From: Leucobacter viscericola
GTDB lineage: Bacteria > Actinomycetota > Actinomycetes > Actinomycetales > Microbacteriaceae
Reading direction: 5' to 3'
NCBI RefSeq assembly: GCF_011299575.1
Contig: NZ_CP049863.1
Location: 2,914,001-2,978,000, forward strand
DNA length: 64,000 nt
The notes beneath the pieces are model-generated. The model saw only the letters and a list, made by a program, of their open reading frames with translations, searched no databases and was not told the origin of the DNA. A program made the position numbers and the translations under genes. Every line of letters starts with the position of its first letter. Position 1 is the stretch's first letter. Shown here piece after piece: positions 7,979 through 16,278 of this stretch.

Positions 7979-10105
7979 GTGGCAGCAAGCATTTACTTGA
8001 CATCGGCCGAGGGCAGAACTGGTAAGAGTGCGGTTGCACTGGGAGTGCTCGACGCACTGCTTCCAGATGCGCCGAGAGTTGGTGTGTTCAGGCCGCTGAT
8101 CCGTGCCGGCGCCCAGCGTGATCGTGTGCTCGAACTGCTGCGTGGACGTGCGACCGCAGACGTTCCGTACGAGGCCTGCATCGGCGTTACCTATGAGGAA
8201 GCGAATGCTGATCCTGACGGCGCAATGGTGAGGATCGTCGCCGCATACCAAGCGCTCAAGGCTCACTGCGATGCAGTGGTGGTGGTTGGCTCAGACTTCA
8301 CGGACGTGGCGGTGCCCACCGAGCTTTCATTCAACGCGCGAGTCGCCGCGAACCTCGATGTTCCCGTGATGCTGGTGCTCAGTGGCCGCGCAAGCGACAG
8401 TCTCGAACAGCTGGGGCAGATCCCGGCTCGCACCCCCGAAGAGATTGCGCAGATCGCCGAGATTGGCCTGCACGAACTGAACAAGGGGCACGCGACGGTG
8501 CTCGCGGCCCTGGTGAACCGCGCTGATCCCGAGCAGCTCGCTGACATTACCGGTGCGGTTTCTGCCTGCATGCCCAAGGACGTTCCCGTGTGGGCGGTGC
8601 CAGAAGAGGTACTGCTGGTGGCGCCCCAGGTGTCTGCTGTTGTAGCTGCGGTCGAGGGCAAGCTGGTGCGGGGAAGCGCGGAGCTGCTTGCCCGCGAGGT
8701 ACGCGAGATCGTTGTTGCGGGCATGGCGATGGAGCACGTGCTGCCGAGGCTGCTTGAGGGGTCCGTTGTGGTGATCGCGGCCGATCGTGCTGAGACGCTG
8801 CTCGCCGTGTCGATGGCGCACGAGGCCCCGACGTTTCCGACAATCGCGGCGGTTGTGTTGAACGGCGATTTTGCGTTGCCGCCCGATGTTGAGCGCCTGC
8901 TCGACGGCATTGATTCGACGCTGCCGATTATTCGCACGAGCTTCGGCACCTTTGAGACGGGGCGTCGCATCATGCAGTCGCGCGGCTTGCTCACCGAGGA
9001 GTCACCCGCGAAGTTCGACACGGCGCTCGCGCTGTTTGAGAAGCACGTCGATGCGGCGCTGCTGCGAGAGCGGCTTCGGCTGCATCGGGGCGGGATCCGC
9101 ACACCCGTCATGTTCGCCTATGAACTGTTCGAGCGGGCCACCGCAGCCAACGCGCACATCGTGCTGCCCGAGGGCGGAGACGATCGGATCTTGCGCGCCG
9201 CGAGCACACTGCTTGCGCGCGGAGTCGTGCGACTCACGATCCTTGGCGATGAATCCGCCGTGCGCAAGCGCGCGGGTGAACTGGGGCTTTCGATTGATGC
9301 AGCTGAGGTGCTGGATCCCGCTGTCTCACCGCTGCGTGACCGATTTGCTGCCGAGTACGCGCGGTTGCGCGCTCACAAGGGTGTGACTCTTGAGCGTGCC
9401 CTTGAGGTGATGCTCGACGGCAGTTACTTTGGCACGATGATGGTGCAGCTCGGCATCGCCGACGGAATGGTCTCGGGAGCCGCCAACACTACCGCGCACA
9501 CAATCCGGCCGAGCCTGGAGTTCATCAAAACGAAGCCCGGTGTCTCTGTCGTGTCGAGTGTGTTCTTTATGGCGCTTGCGGATCGTGTGCTGGTCTACGG
9601 CGACTGCGCCGTGAACCCAGATCCGACCGCGCCGCAGCTCGCAGACATCGCGATCACTTCAGCGGAGACCGCCGCGCAGTTCGGGGTGGATCCCCGCATC
9701 GCAATGCTGTCGTACTCGACGGGGGAATCGGGAACGGGCGCGGACGTTGACAAGGTGCGCGAGGCGACCGCTCTCGCGCAGGCTGCCCGCCCCGATCTGC
9801 TCATCGAGGGACCGCTGCAGTATGACGCGGCGAGTGACCCCTTAACGGGCGCCTCAAAGCTGCCGGGGTCCGAGGTCGCTGGGCGCGCGACGGTGTTCAT
9901 CTTCCCTGATCTGAACACCGGTAACAACACGTACAAGGCTGTGCAGAGGTCCTCCGGCGCTGTGGCAGTTGGGCCGGTGCTCCAGGGACTCAACAAGCCG
10001 GTCAACGACCTCTCGCGCGGGGCGACGGTCGAAGACATTTTGAACACCGTGGCGATCACCGCGGTTCAGACGGGAGCCCAGAAGGCGGCGGAGGCTGTAT
10101 CGTGA
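7979..10105 (+). CDS. pta: Phosphate acetyltransferase (long form)
   Basis: Encodes 708 residues that convert acetyl-CoA plus phosphate to acetyl phosphate plus CoA. This is the long form: an N-terminal P-loop BioD-like domain (TSAEGRTGKSAVALGVLDAL, about 1-210), a DRTGG-type middle domain (about 215-330), and the C-terminal catalytic PTA_PTB domain (about 375-700) with VLPEGGDDRILRAA and the SYSTGESGTG loop. The GTG at 7979 gives the expected N-terminus; its ribosome-binding site is weak. The stop overlaps the ackA start (GTGA), so acetyl phosphate made here is passed to AckA, the ATP-yielding acetate overflow route. acs elsewhere in the window performs the reverse assimilation. Confidence 0.96.
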   Translation: MAASIYLTSAEGRTGKSAVALGVLDALLPDAPRVGVFRPLIRAGAQRDRVLELLRGRATADVPYEACIGVTYEEANADPDGAMVRIVAAYQALKAHCDAVVVVGSDFTDVAVPTELSFNARVAANLDVPVMLVLSGRASDSLEQLGQIPARTPEEIAQIAEIGLHELNKGHATVLAALVNRADPEQLADITGAVSACMPKDVPVWAVPEEVLLVAPQVSAVVAAVEGKLVRGSAELLAREVREIVVAGMAMEHVLPRLLEGSVVVIAADRAETLLAVSMAHEAPTFPTIAAVVLNGDFALPPDVERLLDGIDSTLPIIRTSFGTFETGRRIMQSRGLLTEESPAKFDTALALFEKHVDAALLRERLRLHRGGIRTPVMFAYELFERATAANAHIVLPEGGDDRILRAASTLLARGVVRLTILGDESAVRKRAGELGLSIDAAEVLDPAVSPLRDRFAAEYARLRAHKGVTLERALEVMLDGSYFGTMMVQLGIADGMVSGAANTTAHTIRPSLEFIKTKPGVSVVSSVFFMALADRVLVYGDCAVNPDPTAPQLADIAITSAETAAQFGVDPRIAMLSYSTGESGTGADVDKVREATALAQAARPDLLIEGPLQYDAASDPLTGASKLPGSEVAGRATVFIFPDLNTGNNTYKAVQRSSGAVAVGPVLQGLNKPVNDLSRGATVEDILNTVAITAVQTGAQKAAEAVS

Positions 10106-11289
10106 CGACAATTTTGGTGGTGAACAGCGGATCATCTTCCGTGAAGTATCAGCTGGTGGACGCGGCGAGTGGCGCCCGGTTCGCCTCGGGTCTGGTCGAG
10201 CGGATCGGCGAACCGCTGGGGCGCATTCAACACCAGGCCGGCGAGGCGCGGAGCGAGCGGGAGCTTGCGGTGCCGGATCACGCAGCCGGATTTGCAGCGA
10301 TGCTTGATGCGTTCGCACAAGCGGGTACCCCCATTTCTGAGCTCGGGGTTGCGGCCGTGGGGCACCGAGTCGTTCAGGGTGGCAGCGAGTTCGTCGAGCC
10401 AACACTGATCACCGATGAGGTGGCCGAGCGGATCCTCGCGCTTGGCGAGCTGGCCCCCCTACACAATCCTGCGCACTACCAAGCAATTGTTGCGGCGCGC
10501 GCGGCGTTCCCCGAGGTGCCGCACGTTGCGGTGTTCGACACGGCTTTTCACCAGTCAATACCCGCTGAGGCATACACCTACGCCATCGATACGACCGTTG
10601 CTGCTGAGCACGGCATTCGGCGCTACGGATTTCACGGGATCTCGCACCTGGTCGTGTCCCGCCGCGCCGCGGCCTTTCTCGGCAAACCCGTTTCCTCGCT
10701 GAAGCAGATCGTGCTGCACCTCGGAAACGGTGCCTCTGCGTGCGCGATTGACGGTGGCATCTCCGTCGACACGTCAATGGGGCTGACGCCGCTTGAAGGT
10801 CTCGTAATGGGCACCCGCAGCGGCGACCTTGATCCCGGGCTCATGTTGCACCTGCTGCGTGTCGGGTACAGCACAGACCAGCTGGATCAGCTGCTCAATA
10901 AACGCTCCGGGCTGATGGGGCTCGCCGGGTCCAACGACTTCCGAGACCTGCAGCGCGCGGCTGAGGAGGGCGACGCTGCTTCCCAGCTCGCCTTTGGTGT
11001 CTACGTGCACGCGATTCGCCGCTACCTCGGGGCTTACCTCGTTGAGCTTGGCGGTGCTGACACGATTGTGTTCACTGCTGGTGTGGGGGAGAACTCGCCA
11101 GCGTTGCGCGCTGCCGTTTGCGCAGAGTTGGAGTGGTTCGGGGTGAGGATCGATCCCGCTCGAAACACCGCGGTCGGTGGGGGGCCTCGCCGCATCAGCG
11201 CGGATCATTCGCGCATCGAGGTGCTTGTCGTACCGACCGACGAAGAGGCCGAAATCGCGCGCCAAACCTGGCAATTGGTGTCGGCGTAG
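10102..11289 (+). CDS. ackA: Acetate kinase
   Basis: Encodes 395 residues that transfer phosphate between acetyl phosphate and ADP to give acetate and ATP. Family motifs are complete: NSGSSSVKYQLV at the N-terminus, the FDTAFHQ loop, RRYGFHGISH, LHLGNGASACAI with DTSMGLTPLEG, and FTAGVGENS near the C-terminus. The start is a GTG overlapping the pta stop by four bases, so the two enzymes are translationally coupled. Length is normal for the ASKHA-fold acetate kinases. Confidence 0.97.
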   Translation: MTTILVVNSGSSSVKYQLVDAASGARFASGLVERIGEPLGRIQHQAGEARSERELAVPDHAAGFAAMLDAFAQAGTPISELGVAAVGHRVVQGGSEFVEPTLITDEVAERILALGELAPLHNPAHYQAIVAARAAFPEVPHVAVFDTAFHQSIPAEAYTYAIDTTVAAEHGIRRYGFHGISHLVVSRRAAAFLGKPVSSLKQIVLHLGNGASACAIDGGISVDTSMGLTPLEGLVMGTRSGDLDPGLMLHLLRVGYSTDQLDQLLNKRSGLMGLAGSNDFRDLQRAAEEGDAASQLAFGVYVHAIRRYLGAYLVELGGADTIVFTAGVGENSPALRAAVCAELEWFGVRIDPARNTAVGGGPRRISADHSRIEVLVVPTDEEAEIARQTWQLVSA

Positions 11290-11316
11290 CGTTCGCTCTG
11301 CCGCGGACCCCGTGAA

Positions 11317-11338
11317 TGTCAGAGGTCCCCGGTAGCAT
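11317..11338 (+). promoter_or_regulatory. RecA-NDp-like leaderless promoter of dnaX
   Basis: TGTCAGAG, eight bases, then TAGCAT, ending seven bases before the GTG at 11346. Spacing matches the mycobacterial TGTCRGTG-N8-TAnnnT pattern with one mismatch. No ribosome-binding site precedes the GTG, consistent with a leaderless mRNA. Damage-inducible control is inference. Confidence 0.5.
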
Positions 11339-11345
11339 TGCTTTT

Positions 11346-14138
11346 GTGGTTGCAGCTCTCTATCGCCGTTATCGGCCAGACTCCTTCGCCGAGATGATCG
11401 GTCAGTCCCAAGTGACTGAGCCGTTGATGACCGCGCTGCGCACAGGCAGAGTCGGTCACGCCTACCTGTTTAGCGGGCCGCGAGGCTGTGGCAAAACGAC
11501 CTCGGCCAGAATCTTGGCGCGCTGCCTCAACTGCGCTGAGGGCCCAACCGACGTTCCCTGTGGCACGTGCCCAAGCTGTGTTGAACTGAGCCGTGACGGT
11601 GGTGGGTCGCTCGACGTTGTTGAGATTGACGCCGCGAGCCACGGTGGTGTTGACGACGCACGCGACCTTCGTGAACGTGCCGTGTTCGCGCCCGCTCGCG
11701 ACCGCTTCAAGATCTTCATTATTGACGAGGCGCACATGGTGACCCCGGGTGGCTTCAACGCTCTGCTGAAGATTGTTGAAGAGCCGCCGCCGCACGTGAA
11801 GTTCATCTTTGCGACGACCGAGCCCGACAAGGTCATCGGCACGATCCGCTCGCGCACGCACCACTATCCATTCCGTCTGATCGCCCCCGCAACTCTGATC
11901 GACTACGTGCAGAGTCTGTGCGATAGCGAGGGTGTGCAGGTTGAGCCCGGTGTGCTGCCCCTCGTTGTGCGCGCCGGTGGCGGGTCAGCGCGTGACACAC
12001 TTTCGATTCTTGATCAGCTGATTGCGGGATCCGAAGACAACCTCGTGACCGCAATTCGCGCGGCAGGTCTGCTCGGATTCACGCACACCGAACTGCTCGA
12101 CGACGTAGTGGTGGCCTTTGGGGCGCACGATGCCGCGGCGGCATTCCAGGCTACCGATCGTGTGGTGCAGACCGGGCAGGATCCGCGACGCTTTGTTGAA
12201 GATCTGCTCGAGCGGTTGCGCGACCTGATCGTTGTGACGGCCACAACCGTTGAGGGCGCTGCTGCGGTGTTCCGCGGTGTTCCGCAGGATCAGCTCACGC
12301 GTATGTTCGAGCAGGCTCAGGCATTTGGGCCCGGTGAACTGTCACGCATCGCTGACACTGTGAGCGCGACACTCGACAAGATGGCGGGAGCGACTGCTCC
12401 ACGCCTGCAGCTCGAACTGATGATCGCTCGTGCGCTCGTGGTGCACGGCGAGAGTGCGCAGCGCGGTGGTGCCCCGCAGGCTCAGCCGGTCACGGCTCAG
12501 CCAGCGCGCGGCGTGACTCCTGCCGCTCCAAACCAGGGGAGTGGTGCCCCGGCTCAACCCGCCGCCCCGAGCCGCCCGGCTCACGATCCGGTCGCAGCTC
12601 TCGCGGCCGCTCGTGGCGCAGCGACAGCCCCCGCGGCCCCACCGACGCCCGAACCGGCCGTAGCAACACCCGCCGCTCCTGTCAGCGCACAAAACAACGC
12701 TGTGCCAAACAATGGCGCACCCAATGCGGCGCAGACTGCGGCCTCGATTCGCGACTTCTTGCGTGAAGATGACTCAGTGGCAACACCGCCGGCTGCCCAG
12801 CAGCCCGCGCCGCAGGAAGCCCCGCAGCCGACGGCTCAGGCCCCGCGGCCCGCCGAACCGGCTTCTGCCCCTCACCCGAACGAGGCGGCGGCATCCTTTG
12901 GACGACCGATCTCTGACATCCTCAGCACGAGCCAGATCGAAAGCATTGGTTCTGAACCAGTTGCGGCACCAGCAACACCGGCCCCAGCCCCCGCGCCCGC
13001 GAGCGGCGCAGGAACCGACCAGGCGGAAGGCTCTCAAGCCGCAGTGCCCGGCCCGGCAGCCGAGGCTCCCGCCGGTGCAAATGCTGACGGCCCCGCCCCG
13101 CAGCCTGTTGATGGGGGCGAAGGGTCGGAGCTTGAAGACCTGCTTGAGGTGTGGCCCGACCTGCTTGAAGAGATTCTTGAGCGCGACCGTGAGGCCTGGA
13201 ACGCTGTCCGATCGGTTGTACCGCTCTCGCTTGAGGGCGACGTGCTGGCGGTTGGACTCGCTTCGCAGTCAGACCTTGCGGCATTTAAGTCCGTGGGAGC
13301 TGGACCGCTTCGCGAGGCAATCCTGTCCGCGGTCGGCGTGAGCGTGAAGTATGTTCCGAAGCGCCTGCCCGAGGGCCATGCTGCCGGAGCGCAGAATGCT
13401 CCGCGGGAGACTCAGACCGGTTCAGCGGCTGACGCAGAGGAGCCCCATCGAGCGGGGCAATCCAGCCCGGTCAGCCAAACTGCTCAGAGCGCACAAACGA
13501 ACTCCGACGACCCTGAACAGCGCGCTGCCGCGCGACTCAGTGCGCTCGGGCCCGCGCTCGCCGCGCCGGCGTGGGCGGATCCGCAGCCCGACGCGGTTCC
13601 CTCGATCGCCGAGGTGCTTGAAACCTCGTCGACGCCCGAGCCAGAATCCGCCGCGGTAGACGAGACCGCACAGGCTCCAGCCGTCTCTTCGGAGGAACCC
13701 GCCGCTGAGCAGGCTGTGCCAGCGCAGCCCTCTGCTGAGGCGCCGGATGCATACGTTGAACCCAGTGATGACCTCTACGGAGACGGTGACCCCTACGCCG
13801 AGGGGGACCCCTATGCAGAAAGTTCTGCTGGAGTCGCTCAAGACGCTGCTGAGCAGTCGCAGTCGCAGGTGCAGGTGCAGGTGCAGGTGCAGGCGGCTGC
13901 AGCGCCCGAAGCCGCGACCTCGAACCCGGAACCCGCCGATCCCGAGCCGACCGAAGCGGTCGAAGCAGCGGCAGATCCGTCGCCGGCGGCTGAGCCCAAA
14001 TCAAGTGCTGCCGCCCCGCCGCAAGAGACAGTGCGCGCGGCACCGACTTTCACTCGCTACGGTGAGGCCGTCGTGCGTGAAGTGCTGGGGGCCCGTTTTA
14101 TTGAGGAGCGACCGCTCCCACCTCGCCAGGAGGCATAG
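11346..14138 (+). CDS. dnaX: DNA polymerase III subunit gamma/tau
   Basis: Encodes about 930 residues of the clamp-loader ATPase that loads the sliding clamp and ties the replicative polymerases together. The AAA+ part (about 1-370) shows ALYRRYRPDSFAEMIGQ, Walker A GPRGCGKTTSAR, a four-cysteine zinc module (CLNC and CGTCPSC), Walker B FIIDEAHM and sensor SRTHHYPF. A Pro/Ala-rich linker of roughly 230 residues follows, then a folded tau-like region (LEVWPDLLEEILERDREAWN) and a second low-complexity acidic tail ending FIEERPLPPRQEA. The GTG at 11346 gives the canonical VVAALYRRYRP start; an ATG at 11316 would overlap the promoter. recR follows after three bases. Confidence 0.93.
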   Translation: MVAALYRRYRPDSFAEMIGQSQVTEPLMTALRTGRVGHAYLFSGPRGCGKTTSARILARCLNCAEGPTDVPCGTCPSCVELSRDGGGSLDVVEIDAASHGGVDDARDLRERAVFAPARDRFKIFIIDEAHMVTPGGFNALLKIVEEPPPHVKFIFATTEPDKVIGTIRSRTHHYPFRLIAPATLIDYVQSLCDSEGVQVEPGVLPLVVRAGGGSARDTLSILDQLIAGSEDNLVTAIRAAGLLGFTHTELLDDVVVAFGAHDAAAAFQATDRVVQTGQDPRRFVEDLLERLRDLIVVTATTVEGAAAVFRGVPQDQLTRMFEQAQAFGPGELSRIADTVSATLDKMAGATAPRLQLELMIARALVVHGESAQRGGAPQAQPVTAQPARGVTPAAPNQGSGAPAQPAAPSRPAHDPVAALAAARGAATAPAAPPTPEPAVATPAAPVSAQNNAVPNNGAPNAAQTAASIRDFLREDDSVATPPAAQQPAPQEAPQPTAQAPRPAEPASAPHPNEAAASFGRPISDILSTSQIESIGSEPVAAPATPAPAPAPASGAGTDQAEGSQAAVPGPAAEAPAGANADGPAPQPVDGGEGSELEDLLEVWPDLLEEILERDREAWNAVRSVVPLSLEGDVLAVGLASQSDLAAFKSVGAGPLREAILSAVGVSVKYVPKRLPEGHAAGAQNAPRETQTGSAADAEEPHRAGQSSPVSQTAQSAQTNSDDPEQRAAARLSALGPALAAPAWADPQPDAVPSIAEVLETSSTPEPESAAVDETAQAPAVSSEEPAAEQAVPAQPSAEAPDAYVEPSDDLYGDGDPYAEGDPYAESSAGVAQDAAEQSQSQVQVQVQVQAAAAPEAATSNPEPADPEPTEAVEAAADPSPAAEPKSSAAAPPQETVRAAPTFTRYGEAVVREVLGARFIEERPLPPRQEA
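13848..13895 (+). repeat. Hexanucleotide repeat inside dnaX
   Basis: Two CAGTCG units and four CAGGTG units (plus one CAGGCG) in tandem encode alternating Gln-Ser then Gln-Val residues in the C-terminal linker of DnaX. The unit is six bases, so slippage would change length without breaking the frame. Confidence 0.8.
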
Positions 14139-14141
14139 CCC

Positions 14142-14738
14142 GTGTACGACGGAATTATTCAAGACCTGATCGACGAGTTCGGCAGGCTCCCCGGAATCGG
14201 ACCGAAGTCGGCCCAGCGCATCGCGTTCCACATTCTGCAGACGCAGAACTTCGACGTGACCAGGCTCGCCGAGCTGCTCACCGATGTGCGCGAAAAGGTG
14301 CGATTCTGCGAGGTGTGCGGCAATATCACGGAGCAGGAGCAGTGCGCGATCTGCCGCGATCCACGGCGCGACGAAACCATCATCTGCGTGGTCGAAGAGC
14401 CGAAGGACGTGGTTGCGATCGAGCGCACCCGCCAGTTCCGCGGGCTCTACCACGTGCTCGGCGGAGCCATCAGTCCGATCGACGGCATCGGCCCTGACGA
14501 TCTCAGTATCCCGAAGCTCATGCAGCGCCTCGGCTCGGGCGAGGTGAAAGAGGTGATCCTCGCCACCGATCCGAACCTAGAGGGTGAGGCGACCGCCGCC
14601 TACCTCTCGCGCCTGCTCACCGCAATCGAGGTGCCCGTCTCTCGCCTTGCCTCAGGCCTCCCCGTCGGTGGCGACCTCGAGTTTGCTGACGAGGTCACGC
14701 TCGGGCGGGCGTTTGAGGGGCGTCGGAAGGTCGAGTAG
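14142..14738 (+). CDS. recR: Recombination protein RecR
   Basis: Encodes 198 residues of RecR, which acts with RecO and RecF to load RecA at gaps. Order of parts: N-terminal helix-hairpin-helix ([21 protein letters not shown]), a four-cysteine zinc finger (CEVC with CAIC, about 57-75), a TOPRIM domain beginning [15 protein letters not shown], and a C-terminal Walker B-like region ([17 protein letters not shown]). The GTG at 14142 follows the dnaX stop by three bases with CCAGGAGG upstream. dnaX-recR is a widely conserved pair in bacteria. Confidence 0.97.
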   Translation: MYDGIIQDLIDEFGRLPGIGPKSAQRIAFHILQTQNFDVTRLAELLTDVREKVRFCEVCGNITEQEQCAICRDPRRDETIICVVEEPKDVVAIERTRQFRGLYHVLGGAISPIDGIGPDDLSIPKLMQRLGSGEVKEVILATDPNLEGEATAAYLSRLLTAIEVPVSRLASGLPVGGDLEFADEVTLGRAFEGRRKVE

Positions 14739-14791
14739 CTCTCACAGCAGAGGGCGCGGGGACGCAGAGGTTTAGCCAAGCAAACAACTGC

Positions 14792-14817
14792 TATCTTTCC
14801 GGTAGGCACGAAGGAGG
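14792..14817 (+). promoter_or_regulatory. Likely promoter and ribosome-binding site of hen1
   Basis: TATCTT (14792-14797) is a plausible -10 box and AAGGAGG (14811-14817) is a near-perfect ribosome-binding site before the ATG at 14824. The 85-base gap after recR holds nothing else I can identify. Confidence 0.35.
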
Positions 14818-14823
14818 ACCCCG

Positions 14824-16278
14824 ATGCTAGTTACCGTGACCTACGAACCGCAGCTGGAGCTTGCTGCCACAGGCGCAAAAAGCGTAAATGCCGAACAAGC
14901 AGTCTCGATCCCGAGTAATACCGACGCGACTGCACTGAGCTACCTCCTTCGTAAGCATCCCGAGCGCGTTCAAAAGTTCAACGCACCCGTTGGCGATATT
15001 CACGTCTTTTACCCCGAGGTCACTCCTGAGCGGTGCACCGTCGCGATGCTGCTCGAGGCGGATCCTGTCGGTCTCGCCCGCAACAAGCGCTTTCGCGGTG
15101 ATGCCATGTCTCTCGGCCACTATGTAAACGACAGGCCGTACGCAGCTTCAAGCATGCTCGCTGTCGCGATTGGAACAGTCTTTCGCTCGGCCATGAACGG
15201 ACAAAACGAGGAGTTTCCAGAGCTCGCGGTTGCCGCGATTCCGTTGCAGGTCGAGATTCCCGCGGTTTCTGCTGTGGGCACACAAACAGACCTTGCTCGG
15301 ACACTCTTTGAGGGCTGCGGCTGGGAGTACACGGAAGAAGTGCTGCCGCTCGATCCGAATTACCCCGAGTGGGGTCCGTCGCGTTACCGCTCGATTACTC
15401 TACGCGGCCTCATCCCGCTTTCTATCGCTCTGCGGCAGCTGTACGTGTTGTTGCCCGTGCTCGACGACTCAAAGCACTACTGGGTGGGCGACGCCGAAGT
15501 CGACAAACTGACGAGGGCCGGAGAAGGATGGCTTGCCGAACACCCGAATCGTGAACTCATCACCCGCCGCTACCTGCTCAATCAGCGTGACCTTGTTGCA
15601 CAGTCCGAAGTGGCGAACGAGTCGAGCATCATCACAGCCGCTGATTCGCAGGCTGCGAAACAGGGTCCACCGCTTCGAATTCAGCGGGCCGAAGCGGTCC
15701 TAGAAACCTTGCGCGAGGCACGTGCGCACACCGTGATTGACATGGGGTGCGGTCCCGGTGCTTTGCTGACGAGGCTTGCTGCCGACCGATCCTTCACGAA
15801 GATCCTGGGAAGCGACGTTTCAGCGCGCTCCCTCGAGCAGGCAGCCAAAGCGCTGAACCTAGACCGTGCCTCGGATGCCGACCGTGAGCGGATTGAGCTG
15901 GTGCACGGCTCCGTTGTGTACCGAGACGAACGACTGCGCGGTTTTGATGCGATGGTGCTCATGGAGGTGATCGAGCACGTTGATCCCTCACGACTCGACG
16001 CGCTCGAAGACGCTGTCTTTGCGTGTGCACGACCGACATCTGTCATCGTGACCACTCCAAATGTCGAATACAACAACCTGTACCCAGATCTCGCACACGG
16101 TTCTGCCCGTCACGATGATCACCGATTCGAATGGACCCGAGCAGAATTCCGCGATTGGGCCGAGACCGTCGCAGAACGCCAGAACTACGTGGTTGAGCTG
16201 CGGGCGGTGGGGCCTGATGACTCTTCCTACGGATCTCCAACTCAATTAGCACTCTTTCGCAGGGAGGCACGCGCATGA
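14824..16278 (+). CDS. hen1: Bacterial Hen1, 3'-terminal RNA ribose 2'-O-methyltransferase
   Basis: Encodes 484 residues. The N-terminal half (about 1-260) is the bacterial Hen1 L-domain (ALSYLLRKHPERVQKF, VFYPEVTPERCTVAMLLEADPVGL). The C-terminal half is the methyltransferase with SAM motif DMGCGPGALL (about 304-313), metal-binding EVIEH (about 380), TPNVEYN, and the downstream histidine in HDDHRFEW. In characterised systems Hen1 methylates the 3'-terminal ribose of a cleaved RNA before ligation and binds Pnkp through the L-domain, making the repaired site resistant to the same ribotoxin. The ATG at 14824 has a strong AAGGAGG. The stop overlaps the pnkp start by four bases. The N-terminus carries an extra stretch of about 30 residues before the conserved block. 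Confidence 0.92.
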   Translation: MLVTVTYEPQLELAATGAKSVNAEQAVSIPSNTDATALSYLLRKHPERVQKFNAPVGDIHVFYPEVTPERCTVAMLLEADPVGLARNKRFRGDAMSLGHYVNDRPYAASSMLAVAIGTVFRSAMNGQNEEFPELAVAAIPLQVEIPAVSAVGTQTDLARTLFEGCGWEYTEEVLPLDPNYPEWGPSRYRSITLRGLIPLSIALRQLYVLLPVLDDSKHYWVGDAEVDKLTRAGEGWLAEHPNRELITRRYLLNQRDLVAQSEVANESSIITAADSQAAKQGPPLRIQRAEAVLETLREARAHTVIDMGCGPGALLTRLAADRSFTKILGSDVSARSLEQAAKALNLDRASDADRERIELVHGSVVYRDERLRGFDAMVLMEVIEHVDPSRLDALEDAVFACARPTSVIVTTPNVEYNNLYPDLAHGSARHDDHRFEWTRAEFRDWAETVAERQNYVVELRAVGPDDSSYGSPTQLALFRREARA

